The notes beneath the pieces are model-generated. The model did not search any database. It saw nothing but the letters and a program-made list of their open reading frames with translations, and had not been told where the DNA came from. DNA of 9,984 bases from Candidatus Alectryobacillus merdavium (GTDB taxonomy: Bacteria; Bacillota_I; Bacilli_A; RFN20; CAG-826): contig JADIMN010000148.1 of the NCBI GenBank assembly GCA_017694735.1, positions 1 through 9,984 on the forward strand, in the 5' to 3' direction. Below, in pieces: positions 8,246 through 9,984 of the stretch. Within the stretch, counting starts at the first letter, position 1; every line of letters starts with the position of its first letter. The position numbers were made by a program, and so were the translations under genes.

Positions 8246-8261
8246 TGTGGAAATGTGGAAA
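8246..8261 (-). promoter_or_regulatory. Tandem DnaA-box-like repeat
   Basis: TTTCCACA occurs twice head to tail on the minus strand (8261-8254 and 8253-8246). With the preceding base each reads ATTTCCACA, seven of nine matches to TTATCCACA, and shares the TTTCCACA core of the boxes upstream of dnaA. The first unit touches the dnaN -10 and the second covers the initial transcribed bases, so binding of DnaA here could repress dnaN or help open the origin. Confidence 0.6.
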
Positions 8262-8269
8262 TTATAGCA
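8261..8269 (-). promoter_or_regulatory. Extended -10 promoter of dnaN
   Basis: On the minus strand, TGC TATAAT occupies 8269-8261. No good -35 is visible 16-18 bases upstream. The predicted start is near 8254, giving a leader of about 65 bases that contains the TTA triplet run. Confidence 0.65.
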
Positions 8270-8305
8270 GTTTTAAGTAAAAACATATGCAAAACCCTAA
8301 TATTT

Positions 8306-9646
8306 TTACTTTAATTGTGTCTCTAAATCGTGGATAACTTTCTTCACTCCAGGATCAGTTTTACACAATACTCCTATTTTATTAATCGCTGACATAACAG
8401 TAGAATGGTCTTTTCCTCCAAAAAGCTTACCAATTTTTGTATAAGGAGTGTTTAATTGATTCCTTATTACAAACATTGCGATATGTCTAGCTATAGAAAT
8501 TTGTTTAATGTGGGAATTTCCAGTTACTTGAGCTGGCGTTAAATTATAATAGGAAGCAACAACATCTATTATTTTCTTTTCAGATAATTCTGAATTAACA
8601 TCTTTAATATTCATTATATCTTGTAATGCTTCCATAGTGGTTCTTAAGTCGATATGAGAAGTTGGTTTAAAATTAATTGTATAAGATAATAATTTGTTGA
8701 GTGCTCCTTCTAATTCCCTGACAGAACCTGACTTTTTCTCTGCGATAAATTGTAAAGCATCATAGTCAATTGAGTTTAAATCTATTCCGTTTTGTATTAA
8801 TTTTGATTTTAAAATTTCAATACTTGTTTCTAAGCTAGGAGGATTGATTTTTGATAATAATCCTTGAGAAAATCTAGTAACCAATCTTTGCTCAATTCCC
8901 TTTAATTCGCTAGGTAATTTATCACAAGTAAGGACAATTTGCTTTTCATTATCAACAAAGTAATTAAATAAATCAAAGAAATAAGATTCAGTCTTTTTAT
9001 GATCTACAAGCCCTTGAATATCATCAATTAATAAGACATCAAAATCTTTAATATAATCTTTTAATGAGTTTAAATCTTTTTCTCCTCTTGCTCCTTTAAT
9101 ATATTCATCAATAAAGGAAGATGTTGAGGAAATGAGTACGTTTTTGTATGTTTTGTTTGATTTAATGAAGTTTCCGATTGCGTGTAAAAGGTGTGTTTTT
9201 CCTAAACCACTATCACTATAAATAAAAAGTGGATTATACATTGTTCCAGGATTTGAAGCTACAATTAAACTTGCTTGTAACGCTTCTTTATTTGATGGAC
9301 CAATAACAAAAGTATCAAAAGTAAATCTAGGATTTAATTTTGAATCTTTAAAAAATAATTTTCCTTCGTTTTTAACGATTTTTTTATCTTTTTCGTAATT
9401 TTCAAGCTTATCAAAATGAAGTTCATAGTTTGTTTGAGTTACATCATGACAAGCTTCTTCGATTAGTTGTTTATATTTTGAATTAAATATTAATGCTGCC
9501 AAGTTTGTTTGTGTAGCTATGTATACTTTATTTTGAACAACAGAATACACAAACGAATCTCCAAAAAACGCACTAAACGATGGTTCATCAATCTTCTCTT
9601 TTAATTTTTCTAATATTTTTTTCCAAATGTCATCAAATTCAGTCAT
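8306..9646 (-). CDS. dnaA: Chromosomal replication initiator DnaA
   Basis: DnaA binds DnaA boxes, forms an ATP-dependent filament and melts the origin. The protein has 446 residues. Domain I spans about 1-80, a short charged linker (about 80-105) stands for domain II, and domain III is the AAA+ ATPase. Its Walker A is SDSGLGKT (144-151), Walker B LLIDDIQ (205-211), and sensor I lies in IVLTCDKLP (237-245). Arg258 in RLVTRFSQGL is the likely arginine finger, and sensor II is in GSVRELEGAL (307-316). Domain IV has SIARHIAMF (384-392) and the DnaA signature IGKLFGGKDHSTV (405-417). The oddity is Ser144: the first Gly of Walker A, seen as GGxGLGKT in most DnaA proteins, is replaced. The ATG at 9646 has AAAGGG at 9654-9659, seven bases upstream. 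The DnaA boxes just upstream suggest autoregulation. Confidence 0.99.
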   Translation of the reverse strand: MTEFDDIWKKILEKLKEKIDEPSFSAFFGDSFVYSVVQNKVYIATQTNLAALIFNSKYKQLIEEACHDVTQTNYELHFDKLENYEKDKKIVKNEGKLFFKDSKLNPRFTFDTFVIGPSNKEALQASLIVASNPGTMYNPLFIYSDSGLGKTHLLHAIGNFIKSNKTYKNVLISSTSSFIDEYIKGARGEKDLNSLKDYIKDFDVLLIDDIQGLVDHKKTESYFFDLFNYFVDNEKQIVLTCDKLPSELKGIEQRLVTRFSQGLLSKINPPSLETSIEILKSKLIQNGIDLNSIDYDALQFIAEKKSGSVRELEGALNKLLSYTINFKPTSHIDLRTTMEALQDIMNIKDVNSELSEKKIIDVVASYYNLTPAQVTGNSHIKQISIARHIAMFVIRNQLNTPYTKIGKLFGGKDHSTVMSAINKIGVLCKTDPGVKKVIHDLETQLK

Positions 9647-9672
9647 TTTTGAACCCTTTCCGAATCACGAAT

Positions 9673-9681
9673 ATAATAACA
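9673..9681 (-). promoter_or_regulatory. Extended -10 promoter of dnaA
   Basis: On the minus strand TGT TATTAT (9681-9673) forms an extended -10 with no convincing -35. The start would be near 9666, leaving a leader of about 20 bases that includes the AAAGGG ribosome site. The nearest DnaA box lies about 45 bases upstream, so DnaA could control the promoter. Confidence 0.55.
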
Positions 9682-9724
9682 TATACACAGTCTAAATGAT
9701 ATAGGAAAATCAAAAAAATTTAAC

Positions 9725-9933
9725 TTTCCACATTTTTTGTCTCTAAAAGCATGTTTTTAAGGCGTTTCCACATTAAAAAATCTTTTCAACTGTGGAAAAA
9801 ATATGGATAATTTTTGTTGAAAATTTGTTAATGTGGAAAAAGTGGAAAACTCTTAAAGTTCCGATTAACACACAATTTTATTGAAAAAATTTTCCACATT
9901 TTCATTAAATCATAAAAATTACTATGTGGAAAA
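9725..9933. other. Origin of replication (oriC), DnaA-box cluster
   Basis: This region between dnaA and the right edge has four exact TTTTCCACA boxes: minus strand at 9791-9799, 9832-9840 and 9925-9933, and plus strand at 9890-9898. Four weaker copies are TTTCCACA at 9725-9732 (+), GTTTCCACA at 9764-9772 (+), TTATCCATA at 9802-9810 (-) and TTTTCCACT at 9841-9849 (-). The position beside dnaA, the AT-rich setting and the box density mark the origin. No box exactly matches the classic TTATCCACA; the third base is usually T. The remaining bases up to 9984 are AT-rich with no gene. In relatives rpmH lies beyond this edge on the opposite strand, but it is not in view. Confidence 0.9.
9783..9823. 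repeat. Inverted repeat bracketing two DnaA boxes
   Basis: TTTTCAAC (9783-9790) and GTTGAAAA (9816-9823) are perfect 8-base inverted copies separated by 25 bases. The interval holds the box at 9791-9799, which starts directly after the left arm, and the near-box at 9802-9810. The symmetry suggests a binding site or structure, but chance in AT-rich DNA is possible. Confidence 0.5.
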
Positions 9934-9984
9934 GTTTCAGAAAGTTAATTATATAAGTTTTCTATTTTTATTTGTGTTATATAT

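Noticed and set aside
7817..8314. Plus-strand open frame of 165 codons
   Set aside because: It lies antisense across dnaN, has no recognisable domain, and runs through the dnaN promoter; it is a shadow of a well-supported gene.
9881..9909. Plus-strand promoter (TTGAAA, 17 bases, ATTAAA) pointing to a gene beyond the right edge
   Set aside because: The -10 is poor, a DnaA box fills the spacer, and no downstream gene is visible to support it.

Overview
The window is the chromosomal replication-origin region of an AT-rich bacterium, most likely a low-GC Bacillota/Mollicutes-related lineage. The gene order dnaA-dnaN-yaaA-recF-gyrB-gyrA is the classic Bacillus-type origin cluster, without the yaaB gene that some relatives carry between recF and gyrB. 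All genes lie on the minus strand, so the cluster reads from right to left. Trp is encoded by TGG (for example in DnaA and GyrB), and dnaN and recF end at TGA where their families normally end. The standard bacterial code therefore applies, not the Mycoplasma code in which TGA is Trp. The exact taxon cannot be fixed from this window.

Right to left: positions 9647-9984 are non-coding and hold the origin, a cluster of DnaA boxes of the form TTTTCCACA plus a dnaA promoter. dnaA (8306-9646) follows. A 115-base gap (8191-8305) carries the dnaN promoter, two tandem TTTCCACA units and a run of TTA triplets that resembles a DnaA-trio unwinding element. dnaN (7063-8190) ends at an intrinsic terminator. 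A second transcription unit starts from an extended -10 promoter near 6944 and contains yaaA, recF, gyrB, gyrA and a glycosyltransferase-like gene cut by the left edge. Its genes overlap or lie 25 bases apart, which suggests one transcript with translational coupling.

The genes cooperate in starting and sustaining replication. DnaA opens the origin, DnaN is the sliding clamp, RecF helps load RecA at damaged forks, and GyrA/GyrB relieve torsional stress ahead of the fork. YaaA is a small S4-domain RNA-binding protein.

I saw no mobile element, CRISPR array, tRNA or rRNA. The core is ordinary, with several departures worth checking: a Gly-to-Ser change at the first position of the DnaA Walker A motif, a charged extension of about 50 residues on GyrB, Asn at the GyrB position equivalent to E. 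coli Asp426, a putative unwinding element overlapping the dnaN promoter, and a degenerate glycosyltransferase coupled to gyrA.
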